From NCBI GenBank assembly GCA_964521865.1, contig CAZFTJ010000002.1:62001-126000 (forward strand): a stretch of 64,000 nucleotides of DNA, written 5' to 3'. Of the stretch, positions 8,625 through 17,413 are shown piece after piece (position 1 is the first letter of the stretch; each line of letters begins with the position of its first letter). The notes under the pieces are model-generated. The model searched no databases. It was not told the origin of the DNA and saw only the letters and a program-made list of their open reading frames with translations. Position numbers and translations under genes: made by a program. The DNA is from CAYSRJ01 sp964521865. GTDB lineage: Bacteria > Spirochaetota > B62-G9 > DRHN01.

Positions 8625-10044
8625 TCTCCGCTTCTCCATAGGCATTGCATTCGCTCTCGATACCGCGTACTGCCTCCTGCCAGTACCCTGCAATATGCCG
8701 CGCTCGTTTCTCTGCAAGTCCTGTGTATACTGCCGGGTCCTGCGAAAGTTTCTTCCAGGAATCAAGTCCTTTAATATCCTCGAAAGCGCTGTCTTTCTCC
8801 ACAACTTCCAGGAAACGTCTGCCCTCCTTCCTCGCAATCACAGTTGCCTGCTTTACAATTTCATGGGCATCGGATCGGCCCTTTGCGGCAAGAAGAATAT
8901 ACAGCGGCTCGGCGAGAAACATCCCGTCCGTCGCATCGATGTTCTTCCGGAGATTGACGCGGTCGATGGAAAGTTTTGAAAGCTGTCTGACAAGCCGATC
9001 GACCGAAAGTGTAAAAGCGGTTATAATCTCGACAACGAACCTGTTCGAAGCGGAATTTGTGAGGTCCCTCTGATGCTCCGAAATCTGATCGTAGTAGCGG
9101 GTAATAATTCTCGGTGCATACTCTTTCCACAGCGACTTCACATGCTCGAAATTCCACGGGTTTCTCTTATGGGGCATTGTTGAAGAACCCACCTGCCCCT
9201 TTTCGAACTTTTCACCCATTTCAGCGATTTCCGTACGCTGGAGATGCCGCATGTCGTCGCCTATCTGAGCCAGGACGCCGAAAGCCGACACCACGGCGTG
9301 CACCAGGTCGAGTATATACTCCGGTTCAACGATCTGCGATGAAAATTTCCCCGGTTTCAGCCCGAGCTCGCCGAGCGCATCTTCCTCAAAACGTCCGGCA
9401 TCGTCAAAGATGAGAGACCCGGCATTGTACGCTCCGACCGCTCCGCTTATCTTGCCGCGCAGCTCTTTCACGGCGTGGACGATCCTGACAAGCCTCCCGC
9501 CGAATCTGTCGGCATACCCTGCGAACAGAAATCCGACCGTTATAGGCACCGCATGCTGGCCGTGTGTTCTCCCGATCTGAGCGGTACCCGCTTCCTGCAG
9601 GCTGATATCAGTCAGAACTTTCATAAACGTGATGCACCGGGGTATGACGACTCTGTAAAACACATCCCGCATTCGAAGAGCCTGTGCGGTACCGGTGATA
9701 TCTTCCGATGTGGCGGACAGGTGAATAAAAGGGGCAAGATCATCACTCACCTTCCTCTGCAGCACGTTCACCAGTGCACGTATATTGTGTCTTGTTTTCT
9801 CCTCTTCACGGTACACCTCCTCTGCAGTTATGCCGAGGCAAACCTTTTTCATCATCCCTGCCGAGCCGGCGGGTACGATACCGTACTTCTCCATAACTGC
9901 AATGATTGCCGCCTCGACCTGCGCCTCGTATCGAATAAAGGAGCTTTCAGAGAGGTACCCCGCGAGTTGCTCCATAAGCTCTCTGTTGCTCCTGTAATAC
10001 CGGGAGTCAAGCGGACTGATATTGAGGAATATGTCCCTCTCCAT
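8617..10044 (-). CDS. purB: Adenylosuccinate lyase
   Basis: Cleaves SAICAR and adenylosuccinate, releasing fumarate; 475 residues. The fumarase-superfamily signature SSTMPHKRNPWNFE is intact, and the catalytic His regions are in TSEDITGT and GRTHGQHAVPIT. It begins 3 bases after the purE stop and overlaps purF by 8 bases, so purE-purB-purF form a tight unit. It serves both the IMP and AMP branches. Confidence 0.97.
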   Translation of the reverse strand: MERDIFLNISPLDSRYYRSNRELMEQLAGYLSESSFIRYEAQVEAAIIAVMEKYGIVPAGSAGMMKKVCLGITAEEVYREEEKTRHNIRALVNVLQRKVSDDLAPFIHLSATSEDITGTAQALRMRDVFYRVVIPRCITFMKVLTDISLQEAGTAQIGRTHGQHAVPITVGFLFAGYADRFGGRLVRIVHAVKELRGKISGAVGAYNAGSLIFDDAGRFEEDALGELGLKPGKFSSQIVEPEYILDLVHAVVSAFGVLAQIGDDMRHLQRTEIAEMGEKFEKGQVGSSTMPHKRNPWNFEHVKSLWKEYAPRIITRYYDQISEHQRDLTNSASNRFVVEIITAFTLSVDRLVRQLSKLSIDRVNLRKNIDATDGMFLAEPLYILLAAKGRSDAHEIVKQATVIARKEGRRFLEVVEKDSAFEDIKGLDSWKKLSQDPAVYTGLAEKRARHIAGYWQEAVRGIESECNAYGEAENG

Positions 10045-10047
10045 GTT

Positions 10048-10536
10048 CTATTCCTTCGATAATCGGCTATTCTTGTGCACAATACCGTCCACCATCTCTT
10101 TTTTATACGCAATCAGTTTCTTGTATACGGATGGATCGGAAAGCGAGAGGATTTGAGCGGCAAGCAGGGCAGCATTCCTCCCTCCATTGATTGCAACCGT
10201 TGCTACCGGGACTCCGGGAGGCATTTGTACCATGGAGAGCAGGCTGTCGAAACCCATAACCGGTGACGAAGACGCCACCGGCACTCCTATGACCGGACGG
10301 GTGGTATACGAGGCAACCGCGCCTGCCAACGCCGCCGCCATCCCGGCTATTGCAATAAACAGCTTTGCCCCGCTGTCGGTTGCGGTGCGGACATACTCCC
10401 GGAGCATATCCGGCGTTCTGTGTGCGGAGATGATGCGGCCTTCAAAAGAAATACCGAATTTCTCAAGCAGAGAAACAACCTCGCTGTAAACAGGTTTATC
10501 GGAATCGCTGCCCATAATGATTGAGACTCTGTGCAT
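10048..10536 (-). CDS. purE: N5-carboxyaminoimidazole ribonucleotide mutase family protein
   Basis: First gene of the pur operon. With the start at 10536 (MHRVSIIMGSDSD, ribosome site GGAGAG) it has 162 residues. Motifs are MGSDSD for phosphate binding, ISAHRTP with the active-site His, and FDSLLSMVQMPPGVPVATVAI, which resembles class I (N5-CAIR mutase) enzymes more than the CO2-using class II form known from Treponema denticola. Class I enzymes normally need PurK, which is not adjacent. The class assignment comes from motif reading only. Confidence 0.9.
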   Translation of the reverse strand: MHRVSIIMGSDSDKPVYSEVVSLLEKFGISFEGRIISAHRTPDMLREYVRTATDSGAKLFIAIAGMAAALAGAVASYTTRPVIGVPVASSSPVMGFDSLLSMVQMPPGVPVATVAINGGRNAALLAAQILSLSDPSVYKKLIAYKKEMVDGIVHKNSRLSKE

Positions 10537-10738
10537 GTTGATTCTCTCCGGGGGATGTTGAAGCACGCTCGAATGTACACCTCCTGATCGATACGCGCGT
10601 TAAACCTCACTCACGATTCTCAGCTTCGAAGATCATGGAAGCGAACTTTTAATCCTACTTTTTATTTTCACTGTATAAAACCAAAAAGTAAAGATGAAAT
10701 GAACAGCCGGCGGTATCGAATAGTTTATGTGATTGAAC

Positions 10739-10767
10739 AGTATAAAATGAAACGGGCGGAGAATCAA
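10739..10767 (-). promoter_or_regulatory. Candidate promoter of the pur operon
   Basis: TTGATT (minus strand, 10767-10762), 17-base spacer, TATACT (10744-10739). It overlaps the 3' end of proS and would start transcription near 10732, giving a leader of about 195 bases before purE. I looked for a purine riboswitch in that leader and did not recognise one. Confidence 0.5.
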
Positions 10768-12488
10768 GAAAAACCCTTCAGCTCTCGTTCCACTTTATCG
10801 CGAACTATCGATCCAATTTCCCCAAGGCCGACCTTCTCCTTTTTCCCGCTTCTTCTGTGCGCCAGCTCGACACTGTTTTCCGACAGTCCCTTATCACCGA
10901 TATTCACCCTGTACGGTATACCGATAAGGTCTGCATCTTTAAACTTGACTCCCGGTCTCAGCTCCCTGTCATCGAGAAGCGCTTCGAGTCCTGCGGCCTG
11001 AAGCTCATTGTAGAGCCGGTCAGATACCTCTTTCATGCGGCCGGTATATTTAATGGGAAGAATATACACGTGGTACGGTGCTATCGACATCGGCCATATA
11101 ATACCGTTTTCGTCATGATTTTGCTCAATTACAGCCGCAACAGTCCGTTCGACGCCAATGCCGTAACAGCCCATGAGCGGTACCCGGGCATCGCCCGCCT
11201 CATCCAGATAGGATACATCAAAGGCCTTTGCATACTTATCCCCGAGCTTGAAGATGTGTCCGAGCTCAATACCCCTGAAAAGGGAGAGCGTCTCTCCGCA
11301 CCGAGGACATCGATCCCCTACACCGACGAGCCTGATATCGGTATAGCTGTCGGGTGTAAAGTCTCTTCCCGCATTGACGTTTTTATAGTGATAGTCTTTC
11401 CGATTCGCACCCGTTACCCCCCCCCTTATATTCTTTACACTGGCATCGGCAATGACAACGGCACCGGCAACCTTGACGGGCCCTGCGAAACCGAGCGGGA
11501 TATCGAGATATTTAAGAGTCTCTTCCGAATCGGCCTTGTCGATTTCAGGCACACCGAGGCGGTTTTTCAGCTTTGTTTCATTTACTTCAAGATCTCCACG
11601 AATGAGCGCAGCAACATACGCTCCCTCCGAAGTCTTAAAAAGAAGCGTTTTTATCAGATGCTCCGGCCCGGTATTGAGAAACCGGGTCAAATCGGCTATG
11701 GTTTTCACGCCCGGAGTGTGGACGAGCTCGAGCTCTCCGGTATCGCCGTATTTCCGCTTTTCCGGCAGACATTCGGCTCTTTCCCTGTTTGCCGCATAAC
11801 CACAGGAAGAACACTGAACGATCTCCTCCTCTCCGACCTGTGCAGGAACCATGAATTCCTCAGAGTCGGAACCGCCCATTGTCCCGGAATCTGCAGCAAC
11901 CGGTATCGTATGAAGGCCGCATCGCTGAAATATCCTCCTGTAGGCCGATGCCATGTCGTTGTAGGTAGCGTCGAGGGATTCGTTGTCCGAAGATGTGTGA
12001 AAGGAGTATGCATCCTTCATGGTAAAGGTTTTCCCGCGCATTATACCGAACCGGGGACGTATTTCATCCCTGAATTTCGGCCCGATATGATAGACGGTCA
12101 GCGGCAGATCGCGGTAAGATTTTATATGATCCTTCAACAGGACTGTAAATACCTCCTCATGAGTAGGCGCCAGCACATAATCCTGCATGTTCCTGTCTTT
12201 GAGCCTGAACAGCTCGGCGCCCATTGCAAACCACCGGTTGCTCTGCTTCCACATATCGCCCGGTATGAGCACCGGCAGGAGAAACTCATTGCCCCCGATC
12301 CTGTTCATCTCCTCCCGTATGATATTTTCAACCTTCTTGATTACCCTGTTTCCCAGCGGAAGCAGGGAGTAGATACCGCTCGAAACCTTTTTTATAAGCC
12401 CGGCCCGTATCATTAGTACATGGCTCTGAACTGCCGCATCCTTCGGTGCCTCCTTCAAGGTCGGGAAAAAAAGCTTGCTGATACGCAT
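10764..12488 (-). CDS. proS: Prolyl-tRNA synthetase
   Basis: Charges tRNA-Pro; class II synthetase of the bacterial type with the editing (INS) domain, 574 residues from the start at 12488 (MRISKLFFPTLKEAP). Upstream in-frame sequence is not conserved-looking. Class II motifs are visible at SGIYSLLPLGNRV, FRDEIRPRFGIMRGKTF and GCYGIGVERTVAA. The insertion domain carries YVAALIRGDLEVNETKL. A CSSCGYAANRE segment lies before it. Only a weak ribosome site (GGTGG) precedes the start. It is the gene before the pur operon on the same strand. Confidence 0.97.
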   Translation of the reverse strand: MRISKLFFPTLKEAPKDAAVQSHVLMIRAGLIKKVSSGIYSLLPLGNRVIKKVENIIREEMNRIGGNEFLLPVLIPGDMWKQSNRWFAMGAELFRLKDRNMQDYVLAPTHEEVFTVLLKDHIKSYRDLPLTVYHIGPKFRDEIRPRFGIMRGKTFTMKDAYSFHTSSDNESLDATYNDMASAYRRIFQRCGLHTIPVAADSGTMGGSDSEEFMVPAQVGEEEIVQCSSCGYAANRERAECLPEKRKYGDTGELELVHTPGVKTIADLTRFLNTGPEHLIKTLLFKTSEGAYVAALIRGDLEVNETKLKNRLGVPEIDKADSEETLKYLDIPLGFAGPVKVAGAVVIADASVKNIRGGVTGANRKDYHYKNVNAGRDFTPDSYTDIRLVGVGDRCPRCGETLSLFRGIELGHIFKLGDKYAKAFDVSYLDEAGDARVPLMGCYGIGVERTVAAVIEQNHDENGIIWPMSIAPYHVYILPIKYTGRMKEVSDRLYNELQAAGLEALLDDRELRPGVKFKDADLIGIPYRVNIGDKGLSENSVELAHRRSGKKEKVGLGEIGSIVRDKVERELKGFS

Positions 12489-12668
12489 GCGACACCACCG
12501 GTCATATGAGATGCACCAAAAGATAATAGGGTGCATGTCGAGTTTCAAACAAAATAGGAGCACACACGAAAAATGGGTGCAAAGGGCGCTACGGTTCAGA
12601 CCGGATGTACTATTTCGGGTTGCTGTTCCAAAAGCTTCGTGATATATTTTGATATCCGGAGGTCAAAC

Positions 12669-13403
12669 ATGTTCAGAATCAGAAGGTTCTTCGCAATTCT
12701 TTTCATTTTTACGGCTTTGCCGGGTATATCTCTTTTTGCAAATACCTCTATTACCGGTGCATACGGATATTTCACCATGCCTATCACAAGCACACCGGAA
12801 AAAGGAACCGTACATATCAATGCCGGATACATCTTCGATCCCGGCAATATATACGTATCTTTCAATACCGCTGTACTGCCCAACTGGGAATTATCTGCCG
12901 GCAAGGAAATACTCACCGAAAAAGGCCGGGATATAGGTGTTACACCGTTTATATTCGGCAGCAAATACGTCTTTTACGGCGCCGGCACGGGCGGCTTCAG
13001 AGCAGCTGCAGGTATACAGGCTGAGTTCATGTCGGATGCTGCAGGGGTCGACGGAACGCCGATCTCGATATATGCGGCAATCAGCGAAAGTGCCGGAAAG
13101 CTCGGTTATATGAACACAGGACTCGGATATACGTTCGGTGTCGACGCCGGATACCTCCTCAACTTTTTCTTTGGTATCAGAAAGCCGATTTACCGAGACA
13201 AGCTCTATGTTATCGGTGAATTTACAAACTACAGCGTCCGCAAAGGGCTCGGGCTTGCGTGGGACGAGCAACGCGGCGTTTTCAATACCGGACTGCTGTA
13301 CGAGCTCAATCAATTTTTCACGTTTAAGGTAGTGGGATACGACCTCCTCGACCACTTTCTGACCGTTGGAATCGGTGCTGAGGCAAGTTTCAAGGCGTTT
13401 TAA
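12669..13403 (+). CDS. Exported, probably outer-membrane beta-barrel-like protein
   Basis: 244 residues with a clear signal peptide (MFRIRRFFAILFIFTALPGISLFA) and GGAGG nine bases upstream of the ATG at 12669. The mature part is rich in alternating aromatic and glycine strands (GAYGYFTMPITSTPEKG, GLGYTFGVDAGYLLNFFFG) and ends in phenylalanine, as many outer-membrane barrels do. The N-terminal pattern faintly recalls YjbH-type proteins, but I cannot assign a family. It stands alone on the plus strand between two minus-strand genes. Function unknown. Confidence 0.75.
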   Translation: MFRIRRFFAILFIFTALPGISLFANTSITGAYGYFTMPITSTPEKGTVHINAGYIFDPGNIYVSFNTAVLPNWELSAGKEILTEKGRDIGVTPFIFGSKYVFYGAGTGGFRAAAGIQAEFMSDAAGVDGTPISIYAAISESAGKLGYMNTGLGYTFGVDAGYLLNFFFGIRKPIYRDKLYVIGEFTNYSVRKGLGLAWDEQRGVFNTGLLYELNQFFTFKVVGYDLLDHFLTVGIGAEASFKAF

Positions 13404-13444
13404 AGGTTGCTGCGGCAAAAACCTCAAAAGACTACGGGAACGTA

Positions 13445-13476
13445 TTAAAAAAATAGGGGCCTCAAAATGAGACCCC
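13445..13476 (-). terminator. Intrinsic terminator of lpxC
   Basis: The stem GGGGcCTC/GAGaCCCC (13456-13476, one mismatch, 5-base loop) is followed on the minus strand by TA and seven T (13453-13447). It lies about 65 bases after the lpxC stop and fits a rho-independent terminator for that strand. Confidence 0.8.
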
Positions 13477-13539
13477 GTTTATGTGAAGCAGGTTGCACAC
13501 AAGAGGAATCAAAATGCACATATCCTCAGGAATCTTGAG

Positions 13540-14466
13540 TTATGATTCCTGAATTCGCTGTATAAATCTGTTGAACCGTATCTCTTTTCGCCTGATTATA
13601 TCATGTGATAGAGCACGCGGACTGCTGATCCTGCTCATTATCCGATTGATCTTTCTCACAAATGATAGATCCAGAGAATGCCCCGACTTGTAGGCGATAA
13701 AATGTCCCATCATCTTATATCCGATCAACGAGAGATCTCCTATCAAATCGAGCATCTTATGTCTGACGCACTCATTATCATACCGCAGGTAGTCATTTAA
13801 GAGCCCGTCTTTCGTATAGGCGAGCGCATTGTCCAGAGAGCCGCCGAGGGCGAGATTATTTTGCTGCATCATTTCAAGGTCTTCAACAAACCCGAACGTT
13901 CGTGCCGAGGCAATCGAGTTTTTAAAGGTATCTCTTGTTATCGTGTAATGAGCAGTCTGCGTACCGACAGCCTCGCTTTTCGAGTTAAAATCGATGGTGT
14001 AGGTGATTTTGAATTGCTCATTGGGCAGTACTATGAGATAGCTCCCGTTGTGCTCAATCCACATAGGATAGGGAATATACACAATTTTCTGCACCGCATG
14101 CTGAACAGCCATGCCGGCTTCTTCGAATGCACGTATATACTTCTCCGAAGAACCGTCAAGTATGGGCATTTCACCACCGTACACCCTGATATATGCATTG
14201 GTTATATCGTACGCATAGAATGCCGCCATGATGTGCTCGATTGTCCGAATATCATACCCGTTGTTTCCTATGGTGATGGCGTTTGTGGTGCTGCGCAGAT
14301 TTGTAAAATGTGCCTTAATCCCTTCTGATATATCTCTATCATCCGGAATAAACAGCAAACCCGTGTCAACGGGCGCAGGTGAGATCGTTACCCTGGAAGA
14401 AGCACCGGTATGAAGCCCTATTCCTTCTATTGTAAAGCTGTCTGAAACCGTATTCTGGAAGAACAT
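13540..14466 (-). CDS. lpxC: UDP-3-O-acyl-N-acetylglucosamine deacetylase
   Basis: Zinc deacetylase for the committed step of lipid A synthesis, 308 residues. Zinc ligands match His78 (TIEHIMAAFYAYD), His236 and Asp240 (VRHKMLDLIGDL); the catalytic-region His263 lies in SGHSLDLSFV. The FTIEGIGLHTG start motif of the family is intact. Its presence implies a lipid-A-containing outer membrane, which excludes Treponema- and Borrelia-like envelopes. Ribosome site GGTGG. It is a single-gene unit with its own terminator. Confidence 0.97.
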   Translation of the reverse strand: MFFQNTVSDSFTIEGIGLHTGASSRVTISPAPVDTGLLFIPDDRDISEGIKAHFTNLRSTTNAITIGNNGYDIRTIEHIMAAFYAYDITNAYIRVYGGEMPILDGSSEKYIRAFEEAGMAVQHAVQKIVYIPYPMWIEHNGSYLIVLPNEQFKITYTIDFNSKSEAVGTQTAHYTITRDTFKNSIASARTFGFVEDLEMMQQNNLALGGSLDNALAYTKDGLLNDYLRYDNECVRHKMLDLIGDLSLIGYKMMGHFIAYKSGHSLDLSFVRKINRIMSRISSPRALSHDIIRRKEIRFNRFIQRIQES

Positions 14467-14662
14467 ATATCCACCTTTTCGGACTCATTATGCTGGTCGC
14501 ATGTATTACTGCAATTCCCGTACCATTTAAGTAAACAGGCGATATATGATAATTAACTGATATACTGACAATTACAGTATTATAACTTTTCATATTATAA
14601 TAAAAATATACTATCTGTGGTATTTATTACACATGTACGTATTATTTTATCCACAGATTATT

Positions 14663-15463
14663 CTATACTGCCCGGATGTTTTGCATCCGGATAATGACGC
14701 TTATCGGCGGCAGCATACCTCTTGTATAACCGTGTGGAATCGAAGACTCAATATTAAAAGAGGAGTCGTCGGTATACTCATTTATATGAGCTTCAGAATA
14801 GTTTATTTCAAGGGCCTTCCCCCCGGCTGTAAGGCTTATTTTCTGCGGAAAAGACACTTCATTATACCGATTAAACTTTGTGAGCGTCAGGGTGTATACA
14901 TCCGGCGAAAAAGTCACCGTTGTACTCGTCGGAAGATAATCTTCGTCAAAATGAATCTCCTCGCGCATGCCGCTTCCCGCTATAAGAAGTGTGGTTGAAT
15001 CAAGGGGAGAAACGGCTTCTTTTCCTTCAATATACACTCTTCCGACAATCGACGGGAGGAGAAGATCTGAGGGTATATCGATGCCGACCAGCTTTTTCAG
15101 ATCGAGCGCATCATACTTCATCAGATAAAACTCTTTCTTCATGTGACGGACAATAAGGACATCGCTTCCGTTTTTAATAAATGTCAGTACCGGTTTCTTG
15201 AATACAAAATCATTGAGATCTAGCCTGAGGTCCCCACTTCTCCATATAACAGCAGCCCGGAAACTGAGTGTTTGATTATCATCTTTGTAAAACATGATCG
15301 CAGTGCCGGTCATTTCTTTCATGCTGCCGTTGTACACAGCAAGTTTTTTCATGAGCAGGGATGCCGTATCCTCCTCTACTCCGGTCTTTTGTATTCGGGC
15401 CATGCACGAAACGGCCAGCAGAAGCAGGCTTGCCGTTAAGAGCACGCACATACCACGTTTCAC
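14663..15463 (-). CDS. Lipoprotein with LolB/DUF4292-like features
   Basis: 266 residues. The signal peptide ends in a lipobox (LLLLAVSC, Cys20). The mature chain is a series of beta-strand segments (MTGTAIMFYKDDNQTLSFRA, GDLRLDLNDFVFKKPVL) of the LolA/LolB or DUF4292 kind, suggesting a role in outer-membrane lipoprotein handling. The start overlaps the TPR gene stop by 4 bases (ATGA). The last eleven residues (VIIRMQNIRAV) are encoded by a copy of the dispersed palindromic repeat, so the natural C-terminus may have been replaced. Family assignment is tentative. Confidence 0.7.
   Translation of the reverse strand: MKRGMCVLLTASLLLLAVSCMARIQKTGVEEDTASLLMKKLAVYNGSMKEMTGTAIMFYKDDNQTLSFRAAVIWRSGDLRLDLNDFVFKKPVLTFIKNGSDVLIVRHMKKEFYLMKYDALDLKKLVGIDIPSDLLLPSIVGRVYIEGKEAVSPLDSTTLLIAGSGMREEIHFDEDYLPTSTTVTFSPDVYTLTLTKFNRYNEVSFPQKISLTAGGKALEINYSEAHINEYTDDSSFNIESSIPHGYTRGMLPPISVIIRMQNIRAV
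14671..14694. repeat. Dispersed palindromic repeat, copy inside a gene end
   Basis: Arms CCGGATG (14672-14678) and CATCCGG (14684-14690) with a 5-base loop, then ATAA. Read on the minus strand it begins TTATCCGGATGC like the intergenic copies near 25519 and 36049. It forms the final codons of the minus-strand lipoprotein gene. Confidence 0.65.
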
Positions 15464-17283
15464 TGTTTTAGCTCTCCTTGAGCCTTCTCGATTTTCTTTC
15501 GTATCTTTTCTACATCCTTCATTTCCACGGCCCTCATCCAGGCTGCGAGCGCCTTTTGGGTCTCACCAAGCTTGCTGTACACATCGCCCAGATGATCGTA
15601 AATGAGATAGTTCTCTTCATCAGATTCATCCAGGTTCTGAACGGCTTTCTCGAGAAACACCTGTGCTTTCTCGTACTGATCAAGCCGATAGTAGACCCAG
15701 CCAAGGCTGTCGAGATATGCTCCGTTTTCAGGATCGATTTCAAGAGCCTTTTCAATATAAGATTTTGCCTCATCGAGACGTATACCCGCATCCGCCAGCA
15801 GATACCCTAAATAATTGAGGGCCGGGGCATTCGTGTCATCAAGTTTAATCGACCTGTCCAGGTTCTTGACGGCGTTCGGTACATCTCCGAGCCGCTCGTA
15901 ACATATTCCGATGTTGAAAAGATACAGCGCATTATCCGGTTTCAGCTCGGAGGCCTTGAGAACCGCCTGGAGCGCATTATCATACTCTTTGAGGATTCTG
16001 TATTCAAGGCCGAGATAGTAGTACAGTTGATCGTTTTCCGGCATCAGCTTCACGGCCGAATGAAAACTCCGTATCGCTTCTTCATGCTTTCCGATCCTGT
16101 CATAATTTATGCCGAGTTTAATATATGCATCCCCCTTTTCGGCCGCATTGTCCAGATAGTATTCATATTCGTCGATTGCCTGCTCGGTTTTGCCCATGGC
16201 GCTGTAGATATCGCCGAGTAAATACCTGTTTTCCAGATACAGCGGATCTATTATTTCAACCCGCTTCGCATTTTGCAGCGCCTTTTCGTAAGCACCTATA
16301 TTGTAGTACGTGCCTGCCAGAACAAACCGCCATTTTTTTTCCATATCCACATTCTGCGTCTGCTCGGCTATTTTAATCAAACCCACATAGGGGGCGATTG
16401 CAGACGGGTCCTGCTGTATCGACTGTTCGAAAAGTGCCCTGGCTTTATCCAGATTACCCTGAAGGTATTTCAGAATTGCCTTTGAAACCGGCTGAAGCTT
16501 CTTTTTATCACCTATTCTGTCGAATACGGGCGACGGGTTCTGGCCCTCGATAAAGAGATTGATGCCGTAATCCTCGAGCATTTCATCGCTGAGCAGGTCT
16601 TTTCTGTCGAGTTTGGCAAAGAGATCGAGCGCTTCATTGCTCCGTCCTTCACTGAGAAAGATATAGGTCAGATAAAAAATAGCCTTTTCATTTTCGGGGT
16701 CGGCCTTTAAAACATTCTTGTACTCCTCCTCGGCAAGTGAGAAGGCGCCCTTTTTCGTGTACAGATAGGCGAGGTTCAACCGAACGTCGATCAGTGAGGG
16801 CCTGTACTGGAGTATCTTCTCGTATACTTCGATGAGCTTTTCGTCATTGTTCAGCTTGCTGTACGATTCCGCAAGAAAAAAAAGCGCCTGCAGGTTGTCG
16901 GGCTTTTTCTCGAGCAGTTTTTCAAGGTAGGAAACGGCTTCTTTGTAATTATTATCCTGAATCAGTACGGCGGTAATGACCTGAAGAGCAGTTTCATTTC
17001 CAGGGTCGATCTCAAGGGCTTTGAGAGCATAGTCGGAGGCTTTTTCCTGATCACCCTCTATACTGTAAATATCCGCAATAACCGAGTAGACTAGAGAAGA
17101 CGGTTCCTTCAAATGCCCGGCACACAGCTCAAACTGCTGAATTGCCATGGAGAATTCGTTGTCGTACAGGTAGTAATACCCCATGGAAAATGCAGTCAGA
17201 GCATCCGCGTCGCTGAAGGGACCGGCATATAAAGGAACCGCAAACAAAGTAAAGGCCGTGATAAGTATGATCGTAATTTTCAA
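15460..17283 (-). CDS. Exported tetratricopeptide-repeat protein
   Basis: 607 residues: a signal peptide (MKITIILITAFTLFAVPLYA), then tandem 34-residue TPR units along almost the whole chain. Clear ones are KASDYALKALEIDPGNETAL, YKNVLKADPENEKAIFYLTY, HEEAIRSFHSAVKLMPENDQ and DEAKSYIEKALEIDPENGAY. Such repeats bind partner proteins; export places it in the periplasm. The 4-base overlap with the LolB-like lipoprotein gene suggests the two act together, probably in envelope biogenesis. The exact function is not readable. Confidence 0.9.
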   Translation of the reverse strand: MKITIILITAFTLFAVPLYAGPFSDADALTAFSMGYYYLYDNEFSMAIQQFELCAGHLKEPSSLVYSVIADIYSIEGDQEKASDYALKALEIDPGNETALQVITAVLIQDNNYKEAVSYLEKLLEKKPDNLQALFFLAESYSKLNNDEKLIEVYEKILQYRPSLIDVRLNLAYLYTKKGAFSLAEEEYKNVLKADPENEKAIFYLTYIFLSEGRSNEALDLFAKLDRKDLLSDEMLEDYGINLFIEGQNPSPVFDRIGDKKKLQPVSKAILKYLQGNLDKARALFEQSIQQDPSAIAPYVGLIKIAEQTQNVDMEKKWRFVLAGTYYNIGAYEKALQNAKRVEIIDPLYLENRYLLGDIYSAMGKTEQAIDEYEYYLDNAAEKGDAYIKLGINYDRIGKHEEAIRSFHSAVKLMPENDQLYYYLGLEYRILKEYDNALQAVLKASELKPDNALYLFNIGICYERLGDVPNAVKNLDRSIKLDDTNAPALNYLGYLLADAGIRLDEAKSYIEKALEIDPENGAYLDSLGWVYYRLDQYEKAQVFLEKAVQNLDESDEENYLIYDHLGDVYSKLGETQKALAAWMRAVEMKDVEKIRKKIEKAQGELKQ

Positions 17284-17413
17284 TTATGCTGCAGATGACC
17301 CCGGGCGGAGCCATTCACCTTCCTTATGAATTAGTCACAGACAGTCCGAGTACGGGAAACAGCATTGAAACCTCTTCTTTCCGGACCCAACACAGTCATC
17401 ACGCGTTACTGTT

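Noticed and set aside
8625..8837. 71-codon N-terminal extension of purF
   Set aside because: It lies inside purB in another frame; the start at 8624 leaves the expected short propeptide before the catalytic Cys.
10537..10738. Purine riboswitch in the pur leader
   Set aside because: I found no three-stem junction with the conserved purine-aptamer core; only a long leader with no clear structure.
12511..12536. ATGCACC/GGTGCAT inverted repeat between proS and the outer-membrane-type gene
   Set aside because: Only 7 bp with a 12-base spacer and no second copy; not enough to call an operator.
14615..14656. CTGTGG...CCACAG pair in the AT-rich gap upstream of lpxC
   Set aside because: Short arms with a 30-base loop; not a convincing terminator or binding site.
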